From Mantis religiosa (Eukaryota; Arthropoda; Insecta; Mantodea; Mantidae), in NCBI GenBank assembly GCA_030765055.1, contig CM060947.1:48597547-48661546 (forward strand): a DNA stretch of 64,000 bases, in the 5' to 3' direction. Made by a program: the position numbers and the translations under genes. The number at the start of each line of letters is the position of its first letter. The stretch's first letter is position 1. Under the pieces are notes generated by a model. It did no database searches and had not been told where the DNA came from. It saw only the letters and a program-made list of their open reading frames with translations. Below are positions 48,801 to 59,379 of this stretch, piece after piece.

Positions 48801-51800
48801 GTTGCATGCACTATAAAACCTATATCAGCCATAGAACATACAACAAAACTTTTATTTATCAAAAATAAAAACAAACTAAATATGCATTCGCATATATATC
48901 CAGTGTCTAATAATTACTAACACCAGTCACTTTATATTTTTCTTATTTTAACAAAATGTTATTTATAACCATATTTTAGAAAAGTATACCTAATTAAAAA
49001 CTTCATAAAATACACAATATATTTTACTGTTTCCTTTGTATTCATTAGTGGTGCAGCTGATAACAAAAGGTATTGCCAGATAATTGTGTGGCACGAAGTT
49101 TACTTTTTGACTTATTAAGAGTTATTTAAAGGTTCATATTTCACATGAGTTTACCCTATCAAAAACTGCTCACAAGAAAAAACACACAGAATATTTATAT
49201 TGCTTGTCTCCTTCTTTTGGAGTAATGCAGTAGATATGTACGTGCCCATTGTTTGTTCATTCATTGATGTTTTAATCCATTCCTTCTGATGCAAGCTATT
49301 GACATGTCAATGAGTACAAAAAAGGGGGAAAAAAAGAAAGAACTGTGTAATAGATACTTGGTAATCTCTTTTTAAAACATTTTATCTGTATATAATTCCT
49401 TTATAAATAGTGGAAGTTTAGGATACATTTCTACACCAATATATAATTATCATTTAATGTTCATTTGATGTATTATGACTAATTAATGGTACATTTGAAC
49501 TTCCTCTTGTGTCATGCTGATGAATCATAGAATGCATTTTATAATTTGTTTTGTTACCACCATTAGCATCATTATTTATAAATTATATTTACTAGAATTA
49601 ACAATAATTTATAGTTCATTCAAATCATACAAACATTTAAATTATCACAAACAGTTTATAGTGTGTCTGCAGTTTGAATCCTGTGAGTTACTTAGATAAG
49701 TTCTTTTTTCAGGGTTTTCCCTTATCTTGAAAGATGAGTGTGATAATTCTAAGCTCTATTGACCCTGAGCACATCAAAGCATCATTTCACCCATTTTATT
49801 CATCGCCCAAAGTGAATTACTGTTTTAATTTATTTCAGTTTGTCATTTTGAAGGATTCTGTTGGCAGTTTGTATTAAAGTCTAATTGCAAAACAATGTGT
49901 ATCCTTTTGAGACTCATGTTTATTTATACTATATCTAAAGTAATCCATATTATAGGATCCTTAAAACATATGGTAACCTGTTCCTGCAGCCTCTTTTCAC
50001 TGCTACAGAGAACCAAGAATGCTGAGAAAATTGGGCCATCAGAGATTCACTAAAATCATTACTTTATAGCAGATGCTGACAATACTGATTTTCTACTCTC
50101 AAACAGGCAATCTCATAAAATTGTTCACACTCACTTGTCTGAGCTCTGCATTAAGAATCCATGTGATTTTTTATATGATGTTATAACTAGGGCAAGGAAG
50201 TTTATGCCCTAAACAACTATCAAATATGCCCTTAAAAACATAATATGCCAAAACATACCCTATAAACTGAATCAATTAATGATCACTGAGAAAAAAAAAA
50301 CAAGATAGCAACAACTTAATAAACCTACTTCATTCTTTAGAGGTTGAAGTGAATGAGATCCCGTGCCGACATTCACTAATGAATTATTGCAGTTCATAAC
50401 CATCACTTTACACAAGTTTCTAATTGAAAAGCTTCTTCTGCTGTCACGCCAAACACTTTTGTATCACGAAAACTTCTCTCTACATTGCAATATGATACCG
50501 GGGCATATTTAAATGATGCTAACTGCTCCACTGACAAAGATGTCTCTTGGCATTGTATATGGTTTTCCTTCCAGAATGTCTCAATCTGTTTATAACCAGT
50601 ATTTTTTTAATCTACATTGTTCACTTTCTCATTTAGTGTTTGACCTATACTACCAGGGACACACTTCGTTTGCATAATGTTTCTTTAGTGATACATTTAT
50701 GGGAGTCTCTACAGTTTCCAGTGTGACTGTTGGCAAGTAAGAAAAATGGCAGACATGAAAACAAGATTGTCTTCTAATCCATTGCCTGACAAAATATTGT
50801 GAGCTGCTTTTATTGATACAGATTCATTTGAATGCAATTGATTAACAACTTATTTCACTGAATGTATGTGTTGGGCATAATACAAGGCTGCATCCAACCA
50901 TGTTCCCCACCATTGGCCACGCCGTGGCTCAGTGGTTAGATCACTTGGCTCTCACCAAGGTGGCCCGGGTTCGATCCCAGGCGACCACAAAGTGAGATTT
51001 GTGGTGGACAACATGGTGTTGGGGCGGGTTTTCTCCGGGAACTCCGGTTTCCCCCGCCATCTCATTCCACGGGTGCTCCATCTTCATCTCATGCATCATC
51101 AGTGTCACCGCCTGCGGTGCCGTATGTAGTAAAAGCGGGCGTTAAACAGTACATGTTCCCCATCAAGTTAACATTTGTGCAGGAGGAAGTTGAATATTAG
51201 GTGCCATTGACTTAAACAACTGGACTCTAGAGGGGTACTTAAAAAAGAAAAAAAGAAAAAGCCATTGTAAAAGCTATAAATCTATCTACTAATTGGAAAG
51301 AATTCCAGATTGTCTCAGAAATGTGATGCACAGTATGTGACAGACATGTAATATGAATTAAATTAGGAAATATAACTTTCAGTGTTTGTCCTGATTTTAA
51401 CATGTAACTACCTCCATCTGTAATAACTAAAAGTAGCTGGTTGTATTTTAATACCATAAGGCCATAATAATTTCAAGGAGTCCATCACGCACTGGGTCAC
51501 AGTTATGTTGTTAGTTTCTGGTAATTTACACACATTTAAAAGATGTGGTGTGGTCTTTTGCTCCTTATATAAGGCACCAACAATTACATTAGCAATAAAA
51601 TGGCCCTCAGCATCAGTGCTTTGATCAACTGACATCCATACGAAGTGATCCACTCATTGGTTTTGAGTGAGATTTCTTTGTTAGCAGTATTTTATTTATG
51701 TCTTATGCAATGTACTTTCTTCCAGGCACATGAAGATTTGTGTATTTGTTAAGAAAATCTTTCAATTTGGGATTATTAATTTTCCACAGTGTGAAACCAG

Positions 51801-54800
51801 TAGCTAAAGGTGCCTCGCACAGTTACTAAGAAAACTGACTAATCTTATTCTCTAAACACTCTACTAGTTGCTTTTGGACTGGTTCTTTATTTGCAAGTTT
51901 TCTGGTTATATCCTCATTATGTTTTGCTGTGTTTATATGCTGAGCTACTTGAAATCTTTTTCACTCCATACATTTTTCTTGCAAGCTCCAAAACAGTACC
52001 CTATTATCAGTACATATTAAGTCACCTGCAAATTCTTCCTGTAGTCAGTTAATTTAGCACTTAAATTAGATTTCAGTTTCACATTTTTCAATAATTTGTA
52101 TCTTAATTTGTCCATGTCCAGTTTCCATCGCCCAAGTATCACAAACTTAAAACAGTACCCTATTATCTGTACATATTAAGTCACCTGCAAATTCCTTCTA
52201 TAGTCATTTAACCTACCACTCGAATTAGATTTCACTTTCAGCATTTTTCAGTAATTTGTATCTTAATTTGTCCACATCCAGTTCCCATCACCTCAATAAC
52301 ATTAACTCTTTACACAAACACACACAATTACATACAAACTTAGTTATTCAGCTGGTTCACATTCAGTTTATTACTAAAACAAACAACACTGCTTAGTGCT
52401 TACTGCTATGCATGCTATGCAATTTTCTCGCATCACACTAAAAAGTAGACAAGGGCATTCACGCAATGATGATGTGATCATAACTCACTCCTCTTCAGGT
52501 GAAGTTGCGGAATATTTTATAGTGTCATCATTAATTCTGCCTGTGCAAGCTTACTTACCATACTTAATGATTCATACGGAATACTTTGCATTATTTCATT
52601 CCCATTTAGAATATGGAGCGATGATATAGGGATCTTTGCCTAAAACTTCCTTCATGCAGATCTTCTTGTTTCAGAAAAGATCTGTAAGAGCTTTGGCTAA
52701 AGTTAATAGATTGGATTCTTACAGACTATACTTTAAGAAACTTAAAATACTTTCATTATTTTGTATATATTTATTCTTCACTATTTTGTATGTTAAAACA
52801 AGTGAATCCTCTCAACTAAACAAAGATGTACATACTTTTTTACTCGCATACAAAATGACTTTTTTCTGAGTTCATACAGGGGTACCTTTAGTAATAAAAA
52901 ATGTAATTAATACAAGTTCTAAATATTTTAATGTATTTATCTAAAGATCTAAAGGGATTGATATAAAACTGTTTAAGAAAGGACTCAAGAAATATTTACT
53001 AACACACTGCTTTTACATTTCACAGGAAATTTTAAACAACAGTACTAATTAGTCTTAAACACATTAACAAAGATGTAGTTATACTACGTATTTAAAGTGT
53101 CATATTTGTTCTGAAATGGTTATAACTTGCATAAATTTAGAAGTATCCTGCTTATGTACTTTTTTTCTTTGTTGACTGGTTGTTTTGTTATCAATGATTC
53201 ATGACAATTATCTCTATACAGTAATATGTTCATATAATTTACATCTGTTTTTTTTTTTGTGCATCATATCAAATTCTTATTCTTCTTATTATGATTTATC
53301 ATAATTATTTAATTGCCATTTATTAATATTGATGTGTCTAGTACCATTATTGTATCATTGTAATTATCTGTATTTTATCCATTATTATTGCTTCTGACGT
53401 GACCTTCAATAATACCAATGTATATTGTATGATTGAAAATAAACTAAACCATTGTATGATCCAGATGGTGGAAAAAATTAAATAGAAAGTTAAAACTCAT
53501 TAAAATTGCCATATAAGGATGAAAATATTCAAAATATGATGCATTTATAAAAATTGCAAAAATATGCAATTCTGTGTAAAAACATGCAGTTGCATGAACT
53601 TCCGGGTCCTAGTTTTAACTAAGTTCCTATAGTATATGAAGGTTAGAACAATGTTTTTGATTGTATAAGGTTAGAATTGTGATGTCAAATAAACTAAATG
53701 CAGAAGAATGAAATATTTCACTGTTCAAAGAGTGTTAATTATAGAACTGATTATTAAATATAGAGGAACTCTCGAGTGCAAAAAGTGTGATGGATTTACA
53801 TTAAATCCTGGGAGTAAATGTGCAAGTAATTTAATTGAACTTCAGTAACTATTGTAATTTTAGGCTAACAAAGTGCAAAGGAGATTGAGAATTTAGAGCA
53901 GTTCAAAGCTAATGTTTAAATAACTGATGGTGAATACTACACAGAAACTAAAGTGGACGAAGTGTGTTACTGCTGATTAAGGATCAAACACACCACCCCC
54001 AAAAAATAATATTTCCTTCTTGAAGCAATTACTTTGAAAACCTTCCAGATAAATCCACAAAGAGTAACTTTGAAAATACCAATGTTATCATCTGCCATTA
54101 TATTGTGTCAAAATATTGTTTGAGTCATTTTAAATACAAATTTTTTAAAATTAAATTTAGGTAGATAATTTTGTTGAAAATCTTTGCATCATATCCTTGG
54201 AAGATGCTGAACTTAATAACAAGTTTTGTATTCATCCACCTTTTAGTTGTTATGCTATACTGTTCATGCAGATGGATGCAAGCAGACAAGCATGCATGAA
54301 TGCACATACACATTGCAAAAAAAAAAAAAAAAAAATAATCCTAATTTACATAAAAAAACTATTTTATATATCGAGATTTAACTGTATTGGTGAAGCGAAA
54401 TAATTATTAATTTTTAGATGAGTCGTATTTATTACACATCTGCTTCACTTTCGTACCTATTTTGAGGACTATATAGTCGCATAAGAGCTGAAGATGCAAA
54501 CGATGATTTGCGAAACATGTCCTCAAAATAGGTATGAAAGTGAAGCAGATGTGTAATAAATACGACTCATCTAAAAATTAATAAACTATTTTATGTTGTG
54601 AACAAAAGAACTCCCACTGTAACTATGTAAACAATTAATGAAGTGATATTCTCCTCCACAGTCAGAGTTCTATGGAGAAGTCTGCATTGGTCATCCATGT
54701 CAGAAGTTCACCGTGGTATTTGACACTGCATGGGTAAACACCTGGATTCCTTCAGCAAAGTGTTCAGCATTTAACATTGCATGCTGTAAGTACCTGCATA

Positions 54801-55548
54801 TCACTTTTCAAAACTTATATTACAGCCTTTGAAATAGAAACTTCTCAAATTACAGTCTCGAGATATCTTTTATATAGCAATAATATGACCTGCTTTTGCC
54901 TTGTGATGTCAGCTACTGGCTATGCATGAAGGCATGCGTGCCTTTCCTGTTCAGTCAGCCAATAAACAAGTTGAGGTGATCTCTCTACTGGTATTACCAA
55001 ACAGCAATGGCAACATAATCTCTCCATGACAAGTCCTGCGATCGCCGATGTGACAGTATTTACATGTTCTAACATTTGCTTATTTGCGTTCTGCTATGAA
55101 CCTCCCAATTACTATTACTACTTAGTCTCACAATTTTTTTAAAAACTCTAAGTTTGTATTTATTTATGTTTACATTAATTCCCTATTGTTACAGAACTTT
55201 TGTTTCATTAATTGCTTACTGTAAACCTCTCATTGTTCTGGCTATTACATCATTCAGGCCTGGTATATCCATAGCCATAACAAATAAAGATATACCAGGC
55301 GGCAGCACAAAAACAAAAACAATATCAAAAGCGAAGAGCAAAAAAGCAAAAACAAAAACAATTAATTTAAATCACCTTGCAGATACTCATTTTGTTGAAT
55401 TACACAAATGAATTTTGATTCTCCCTTCTTTCTCTTTTTCACAATATTCAGTCACGTTTTATATGATTTCTCACGCCTGCCGATGTATGACACATTGTTG
55501 TCCAGAGGACATGATTGCATCTGAACAGGGTGTACATTTACTGGACGT

Positions 55549-55620
<72 letters not shown>

Positions 55621-58276
55621 AGCTCACTTAATTTTGTTGTTTGCATATTTTCCGGCACACTTCCACGCTTTGCCATGCAGTACACTATTTATATATGTTG
55701 AATAATGAAGATATGTACGTCAGCTTTTGCAGATTTGCGTTCCACTGATGCATATCTCCAAGGTCAGATTCCATACAATGCATGCACATGAAATATTAAG
55801 TTTCTTTTGGCATTGTTGCACAGGAAACAAGTACCTGTTAAAAGTTAATTTCGCAAATTTATATCTCAAATGGTTTGTGACCTCAATAAAGAGGAATGTG
55901 TGCAGTCAGGCTGTTAAAATATCCACTCCTGAGTAAAATTGAGCTTACAGATGACCAGGTCATTTCACTATGACAGTGGAATCAATGTACCATGAAATGA
56001 AAGTGCTCAAATTGAAGTACAGGAAGGATCTGTTATTGACTGCACTGAAGAATTGCACAAGAAATTGGCATACTTCCTGAAGTATGTTTATGTTAAAAGA
56101 CAACAAACCAACAAACAAGTATTCCAAGTAGATAGAGTCAAACTGAAAAATTCATGCCATTGCCGGGATTTGAACCACAGATCTCCTGGTTTCTGTCTAG
56201 TCGCTCTTAACCACTGAGCTACCATGGCCAGCCAACGTGCCATCATGACATTAATTTCTCCAAATGACTCATATATTTTCCCAGTAACCACTAATAGGGG
56301 ATCTTGTATACGTATTCAGTTTGACTCTATGTATCCAAAGTCGTAGCCTATAACAGCTAGTGTGAAGGAACAATTAATTTCCATCAGTTAACTTTAGTAT
56401 TCTGAGTATTTAGTGATCCTGGAGTATAAACATGATGGAGACACAATAATCAACTTGACTCGGAGGTGTAATGTGTTTACATGTTGTTATCTTAAGCACT
56501 AGATACTGAGAACTGTATATGTGCATTACTTGCCTACTCGTTTGTAATGTGAGAGGGAGACAAAATGTTTACTTTCATACATGTGCTGCATGAATTTAAA
56601 TATGTAATCAAAAGAGTGTACATTTGTTTAAAGTACCAAAGTACTATCATTAAGACTAACAATTTTGTTTTTTACGAACTTAAATGTCATTGAGTGAAAT
56701 AAGTATCTGATGTATTATTTTATTTGCTGTATGTATCAATTCAATTGTTTAATTAGAATTGACTATTCTTGCAGAATGCAATAAGCATATTTCACAGATG
56801 TCAGTCTAACAAGCACATTTTAGTTGCTTACTTCTCCGATTAATGCAATATTTTCATTTTAAAGTAAATTTTCAGAGAAATTTAGAATTACCTTACTTGA
56901 ACTGCAAAAAGAGTTGACAAAAATGAAATGTTTGTGAATAAATATCTTGTATGAATTTTACCTTAAACCTTATTTTTTTGTGATCATTTTAATCCCATCT
57001 CTTTCTCTATTGAATGATATGTTCAAAACTCATATTCCAAACCTGTTACAATGTGAGAACCTGGTTTATTCAGAAAAATGTAATGTGTATGTCAGTCTGT
57101 AATTGTGTGGAACTGCTCTATGTACTTCTACCCAGATGTCTGTCTCCTTTTTTTGTTCTCGTAAGGCTTCCTCTATGTTCCTTGTATTCTCCAATTCTAT
57201 CCTTATTTCCTTCACTTTTTCTACTGATAAGCATGCCATCGTTATCTGCTCTATCTCCACTCCTGCTATCAACATTATCATAATAACCACTGCTCCTAAT
57301 TCTCATTAGATATATCATTCCTGTCTTTGTGATTTTCATTTTGAAACTTCTGATTATCATTTATATATCTGCAACTCACTCCCCATTTTTCACCCCATTT
57401 TGCACTATGTGAAAGAGGTCTGCTCCCTAATATGCATTATTTGTCATTATTAACTGTCAACCTCATCCTCTCCATTATAGGGATAATCAAGGCTCTACCT
57501 TATATATATATGTATGTTATACAGCCTCTGTTAATAGCTGCTGCTGTATTTGAGGAGCTGCTGTATTTGAGGAAATGGACTTAATAATTTTTTAGTTCTG
57601 TTAAAACTGGAATCTAATCAATACAAACAATATTCACACAAAATAGATACACAAAACAAATTAGGCATCTACAAAATACAACACACAAACTTTATGTGGG
57701 TAAAACAAATATAAATTTGGTACTAGATTTAGAGAGCACTGGGGAACATCAAATTAAAGCAAACAAGCCAACAATCGCACACCACCTAAACCATCAAAAA
57801 CATGAAATTAAAGAAAAATCAATTTCTTAACTTGGCTGAAAAACATAGCAAATTGGATGCTTGGGAAATATGTTATATTATAAAATATGAGTTGCTAATG
57901 AACTTTGATACTTTTGAAATTATGACACCACATCCAAGTTGATCCAAAAATTTTTAGGGGAACATAAGGCTCATATGAGCTTCACTCACACCAAATCAAG
58001 AAGCAATAGTTAACACATGGTTTGAGAAATGGTGGCAAGTGAAGCTGGTTATTAAATGTAAAAGTGCCATTTTATAAATTTATTCAACTGTTTTACTTTG
58101 TTGATGTCTTTCAATTAATTTGAATGAATGCAATAATTGTTTACTTTGCAGACTTTCATAACAAGTACAAGTCAGACAAATCATCAACATATGTAGCAAA
58201 TGGAACAAAGGTCTTTATTCCAATAGCGGGTGGCAGCGATGGTTTGAGTGGTTTCCTGTCACAGGATTTGATACAT
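42801..58276 (+). CDS. Cathepsin D-like aspartic protease, first 4 coding exons (partial), DTG replaced by DTA
   Basis: Coding exons 42801-42874, 46178-46334, 54662-54785 and 58152-58276 have GTAAGT donors and CAG acceptors and join in one frame of 160 codons. Residues 1-21 are a signal peptide (KKLLCVLGVLFLISLAHS). About 22-75 is a basic propeptide (IPLKRTKSPRHVLAEL). The mature part starts near EFYGEVCIGHPCQKFTVVFD. The first active-site triad is D98-T99-A100 followed by W, where active pepsin-family enzymes have DTG or DSG then S. The flap tyrosine (pepsin Tyr75) aligns with A144 in FIPIAGGSDGLSGFLS. The C111-C118 disulphide of cathepsin D (KCSAFNIAC) is kept, as are NKY.S.KSSTYV.NGT and LSGFLS. 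C85 and C90 are extra cysteines that could pair. Exons after the flap region, including the second catalytic aspartate, were not found before position 64000. The intact frame and splice sites argue against a dead pseudogene. Probably a secreted, non-catalytic or altered paralogue. Confidence 0.85.
43631..43824. repeat. Three-copy minisatellite, 63-66 bp unit
   Basis: Copies begin ATGCC(G/A)AAAG at 43631, 43694 and 43760, with GAATTGTTGTGCTCATA and TCAACTCATTCA(C)(A)GTA. In intron 1 of the aspartic protease-like gene. Confidence 0.88.
45104..45398. mobile_element. Diverged foldback, same subfamily as 61.4 kb
   Basis: AACTATTTGTAGTTGGTTTT (left) faces ACGACTACAAATAGTT (right). The arms, about 60 bp each, also share GTCGTCACTTAC and TAGTCCC. 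The upstream flank GGAATTTGGTAACAGTGACA is also found at the 61.4-kb element. On the minus strand, 45162-45195 reads TTGAAAATGG, a weak stem, GAAA, CTAG, TC, a degenerate hammerhead-like core. Confidence 0.6.
45511..45808. repeat. Tandem duplication, 151 and 147 bp
   Basis: ATGACGTTTGGTATCACAAA starts both copies (45511 and 45662), and both run to CTTCTGCTTTTAATATTT. The copies differ by a 4-bp TAAG gap and a few substitutions, so the duplication is recent. Each unit has an internal imperfect hairpin (GTGAAGTTTGAGT facing ACTCAAATATGAAG..TTCACT). Confidence 0.92.
47058..47255. mobile_element. Foldback repeat with 85-bp arms and hammerhead-like core
   Basis: Arms 47058-47142 and 47171-47255 are inverted copies with one mismatch in 85. 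Same subfamily as 54.4 kb (TTAGATGAGTCGTATTT, TCGTACCTATTTTGAGGAC). GAAA-CATG-TC at 47181-47190 is intact. The CTGANGA partner is lost at the junction on the plus strand and reads CCGTAGA on the minus strand, so cleavage is unlikely here. Confidence 0.7.
47256..49650. other. Intron 2 sequence without recognised element
   Basis: The first 60 bp (CAATACAGTTAAATCTCGAA) match the inverse of 54375-54395, so the foldback family extends that far. The remainder shows nothing I can support. Confidence 0.35.
49655..49815 (+). mobile_element. SINE-A fragment
   Basis: GTGTGTCTGCAGTTTGAATC, GTGAGTTACTTAGATAAG, CAGGGTTTTCCCTTATCTTG, TCTAAGCTCTATTGACCCTG, AGCATCATTTCACCCATTTT. The head is truncated and the tail missing. 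Confidence 0.75.
50910..51151 (+). mobile_element. SINE-E (tRNA-derived) with 11-bp target duplication
   Basis: GCCGTGGCTCAGTGGTTAGA is a near-consensus A box and GGGTTCGATCCCAGG a B box. The GC-rich body includes GGGGCGGGTTTTCTCCGGGA. CATGTTCCCCA at 50899-50909 recurs at 51152-51162. Young looking; inserted in the hAT element. Confidence 0.88.
51239..51653 (-). pseudogene. hAT transposase catalytic-core remnant
   Basis: From 51653 on the minus strand: MSVDQSTDAEGHFIANVIVG, KTTPHLLNVCKLPETNNITV and MDSLKLLWPYGIK, then in a shifted frame LLLVITDGGSYMLKSGQTLK, VIFPNLIHITCLSHTVHHIS. The pattern 'D.STD..G....NV.VG', 'D.L..LWP.GI', 'L..TD...YM.K.G..L....P...H.TCL.H..H....' is a hAT-type core, with catalytic aspartates in DQSTD and TDGG. 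Decayed N-terminal sequence lies toward 52330; the frames are broken by stops. Confidence 0.78.
51991..52295. repeat. Tandem duplication inside the hAT, 159-bp period
   Basis: AAACAGTACCCTATTATC(A/T)GTACATATTAAG starts both copies (51991 and 52150), and both run to TTTGTCCA(T/C)(G/A)TCCAGTT(T/C)CCATC. About 85-90% alike. Confidence 0.85.
52540..53460 (+). mobile_element. LINE 3' fragment (non-LTR) inserted in the hAT
   Basis: The reverse transcriptase C-terminus reads HTEYFALFHSHLEYGAMI-stop-GSLPK, then FLFQKRSVRALAKVNRLDSY and RLYFKKLKILSLFCIYLF. The 'YFALFHSHL.YG..(W)G......IF.LQK.AIR......SCRPLFK.LKIL.L...YI' signature is typical of a common insect LINE group. The stop is TAG where W (TGG) is expected. 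It ends with AATAAA at 53438-53443 and a repeated ATTGTATGAT. Strongly 5' truncated. Confidence 0.78.
53620..54355. other. Intron 2 sequence, no gene
   Basis: 54170-54300 shares TTGGAAGATGCTGAACTTAA and ACAAGTTT with about 63490-63530 (TTGGAAGATACTAAACTTGA). This looks like one old repeat of unknown type. A 19-nt A run lies near 54317. Confidence 0.4.
54368..54582. mobile_element. Foldback repeat with 66-bp arms, hammerhead core and 12-bp target duplication
   Basis: Arms 54404-54469 and 54519-54584 are inverted with one mismatch. AAACTATTTTAT (54356-54367) recurs at 54583-54594, a perfect 12-bp target duplication. The left copy starts at GTCCTC, i.e. at the predicted hammerhead cut. Just 80 bp before exon 3 of the aspartic protease-like gene. 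Confidence 0.82.
54488..54521 (+). ncRNA. Hammerhead-ribozyme-like motif
   Basis: CTGAAGA (54488-54494), stem II GCAAA/TTTGC (54496-54500 with 54507-54511), GAAA (54512-54515), self-complementary stem III CATG (54516-54519), TC (54520-54521). The core is complete; stem I would need a second copy or the parent element. Confidence 0.62.
54786..55540. other. Intron 3, start
   Basis: No gene. An A-rich stretch with AAAAACAAAAACA motifs near 55310-55360. Nothing else supported. Confidence 0.35.
55545..55618. repeat. (GT)n microsatellite
   Basis: About 37 GT units with two early GC interruptions. Confidence 0.97.
56115..56390 (-). mobile_element. SINE-B copy
   Basis: ATAGAGTCAAACTGAAAAAT, CATTGCCGGGATTTGAACCA (reverse B box), ACTGAGCTACCATGGCC, GACATTAATTTCTCCAAATG, then TTCAGTTTGACTCTAT, inverse to the start. 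It ends with ACAGCTAGTGTGAAGGAACA and ATTAATTTCC, as at 5570. Confidence 0.78.
56391..57600. other. Intron 3, gene-free
   Basis: A CT-rich stretch at 57120-57480 gives long low-complexity open frames on both strands. No feature supported. Confidence 0.4.
57640..57960 (+). pseudogene. Penelope-like element GIY-YIG endonuclease remnant
   Basis: LGIYKIQ at 57661-57681 and, one frame away, KLYVGKTN at about 57688-57710 are the GIY and YIG strands of a GIY-YIG nuclease, about ten residues apart as usual. They are followed by STGEHQIKANKPTIAHHLNH and QKHEIKEKSI, the charged and histidine-rich helix region. Then LGCLGNM, frame-shifted, stands where the conserved glutamate helix lies. This is the C-terminal endonuclease that Penelope-like retroelements use to open the target. 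The reverse transcriptase part is not visible upstream. It supports the reading of the foldback repeats as Penelope termini. Confidence 0.55.
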
Positions 58277-58373
58277 GTAAGTAGTCTAAAACTTATGTGG
58301 AAATGTTCCAATTCATTTAAAGCATTGATACAAGTTTTGTACAAGTCGATATTGAAGGCTTCCAGCACATTAT

Positions 58374-58852
58374 TGTGACTTTGTGGGTTCGTGAAATGAA
58401 AAGTCCTATTACACCACTCAAAAATGTTCTTTATTTCCACCGACTTACAGTTAAACTCTTGCCAATTACACAGAATTACGTAATGCACACAATTACGATT
58501 CACCAGTTCGTCCGTTACAATTTCACTTGCACTCGTAATTACGTACAATCTTCCGATGCTCTCACACAGTCTTCTCATCGTACACTAGCACTGCATTCTT
58601 ACACCAAGAACTGACTGACTCACCAACTCGACGTGCTGCTTATATAGGGCCAGTGGGTCGATCGGAAGGTTCCAGATTAGAGGAAATATCCCGTAATTTC
58701 GAGAACACAGGTGGAACAGAAACAGACGGCGCCGTGATGTTTTTTGTCCCAGCCATCCCTTCTTAACGCTATAAGACAAACGAGGGGGCGGGGCGAACAC
58801 CGACCTGTCTGCTGCTCGCCCAGTCTATAGGGTGTTCCGACGCTCGGGTGGT
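58374..58852 (-). mobile_element. Possible solo LTR with its own promoter
   Basis: Flanked by ATTAT (58369-58373 and 58853-58857), a 5-bp duplication. Minus strand: GC-rich start, TATA box CCCTATATAAGCAGC near 58640, Inr-like TCAGTCAGTT about 30 bp on, and AATAAA near 58430 before the end at CACA. The order U3, TATA, start, poly(A) signal and the length suit a solo LTR. The minus-strand left end is not the canonical TG, so the family is unclear. Confidence 0.45.
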
Positions 58853-59379
58853 ATTATATATGTTATCACTAAGGATGGTAATTTTTTGCAAATGCAATAT
58901 TAGTGCAATAAAGTGCAAAATTGACTCAAAATGCGATATAAGTGTGATATCGAAGATTTTCCCAAGTAATTATTTTTTCTCAATGCTTTTTCTTCTTGAA
59001 ACTTTAATGAAGAGTCTGTAGAACGTTTGCATGTTTAGAAAGTTATAAAGTAAGGGACCACTGTTCTAGAATGTGGAAAGCAACCCTTCCCGCTAAATTA
59101 GCCTATTGTTCTATGATTGCCCATACGAGTATGTTTGGTACTGAAGCGAGTTCAGTTGTTTTACAAAAGAGACCCCTCTTACGACGCCTAATGACTGTCG
59201 TAAATCTATCTTCACAACCCAGTTAACAGAAAATTTCAATCCTTGTCTCTGAAAACCACTAGCAGTCCTAATTTTAAGGAAGTGATAAATACATGTTAAT
59301 TCCAGTTAGTTCTCAGTTGCCAAAGTTCCGATTTTCATTGTTCTGTTCGGTTTTACGTGCAACTTTCATTCATTCTCTG

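Larger units (their letters stand above)
50188..53611 (-). mobile_element. hAT element, 3.4 kb, with matching 8-bp target duplication
   Basis: Ends TAGGGCAAGGAAGTTTATGC (left) and, on the other strand, TAGGACCCGGAAGTTCATGC (right), 15 of 20 bases equal. GTTATAAC (50180-50187) and GTTTTAAC (53612-53619) form an 8-bp target duplication with one mismatch, as expected for hAT. Transposase remnants lie on the minus strand. It carries a SINE-E and a LINE fragment. Located in intron 2 of the aspartic protease-like gene. Confidence 0.88.

Noticed and set aside
55415..55685. Cys/Val and Thr/His repeat proteins
   Set aside because: Translations of the (GT)n microsatellite.
57014..57483. Overlapping open frames of 74-89 codons on both strands
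   Set aside because: Low-complexity CT-rich sequence gives long frames by composition; no motif or splice evidence.
58156..58578. 140-codon minus-strand open frame
   Set aside because: It runs antisense across exon 4 of the protease gene and out of the LTR-like repeat; no domain, so a shadow frame.
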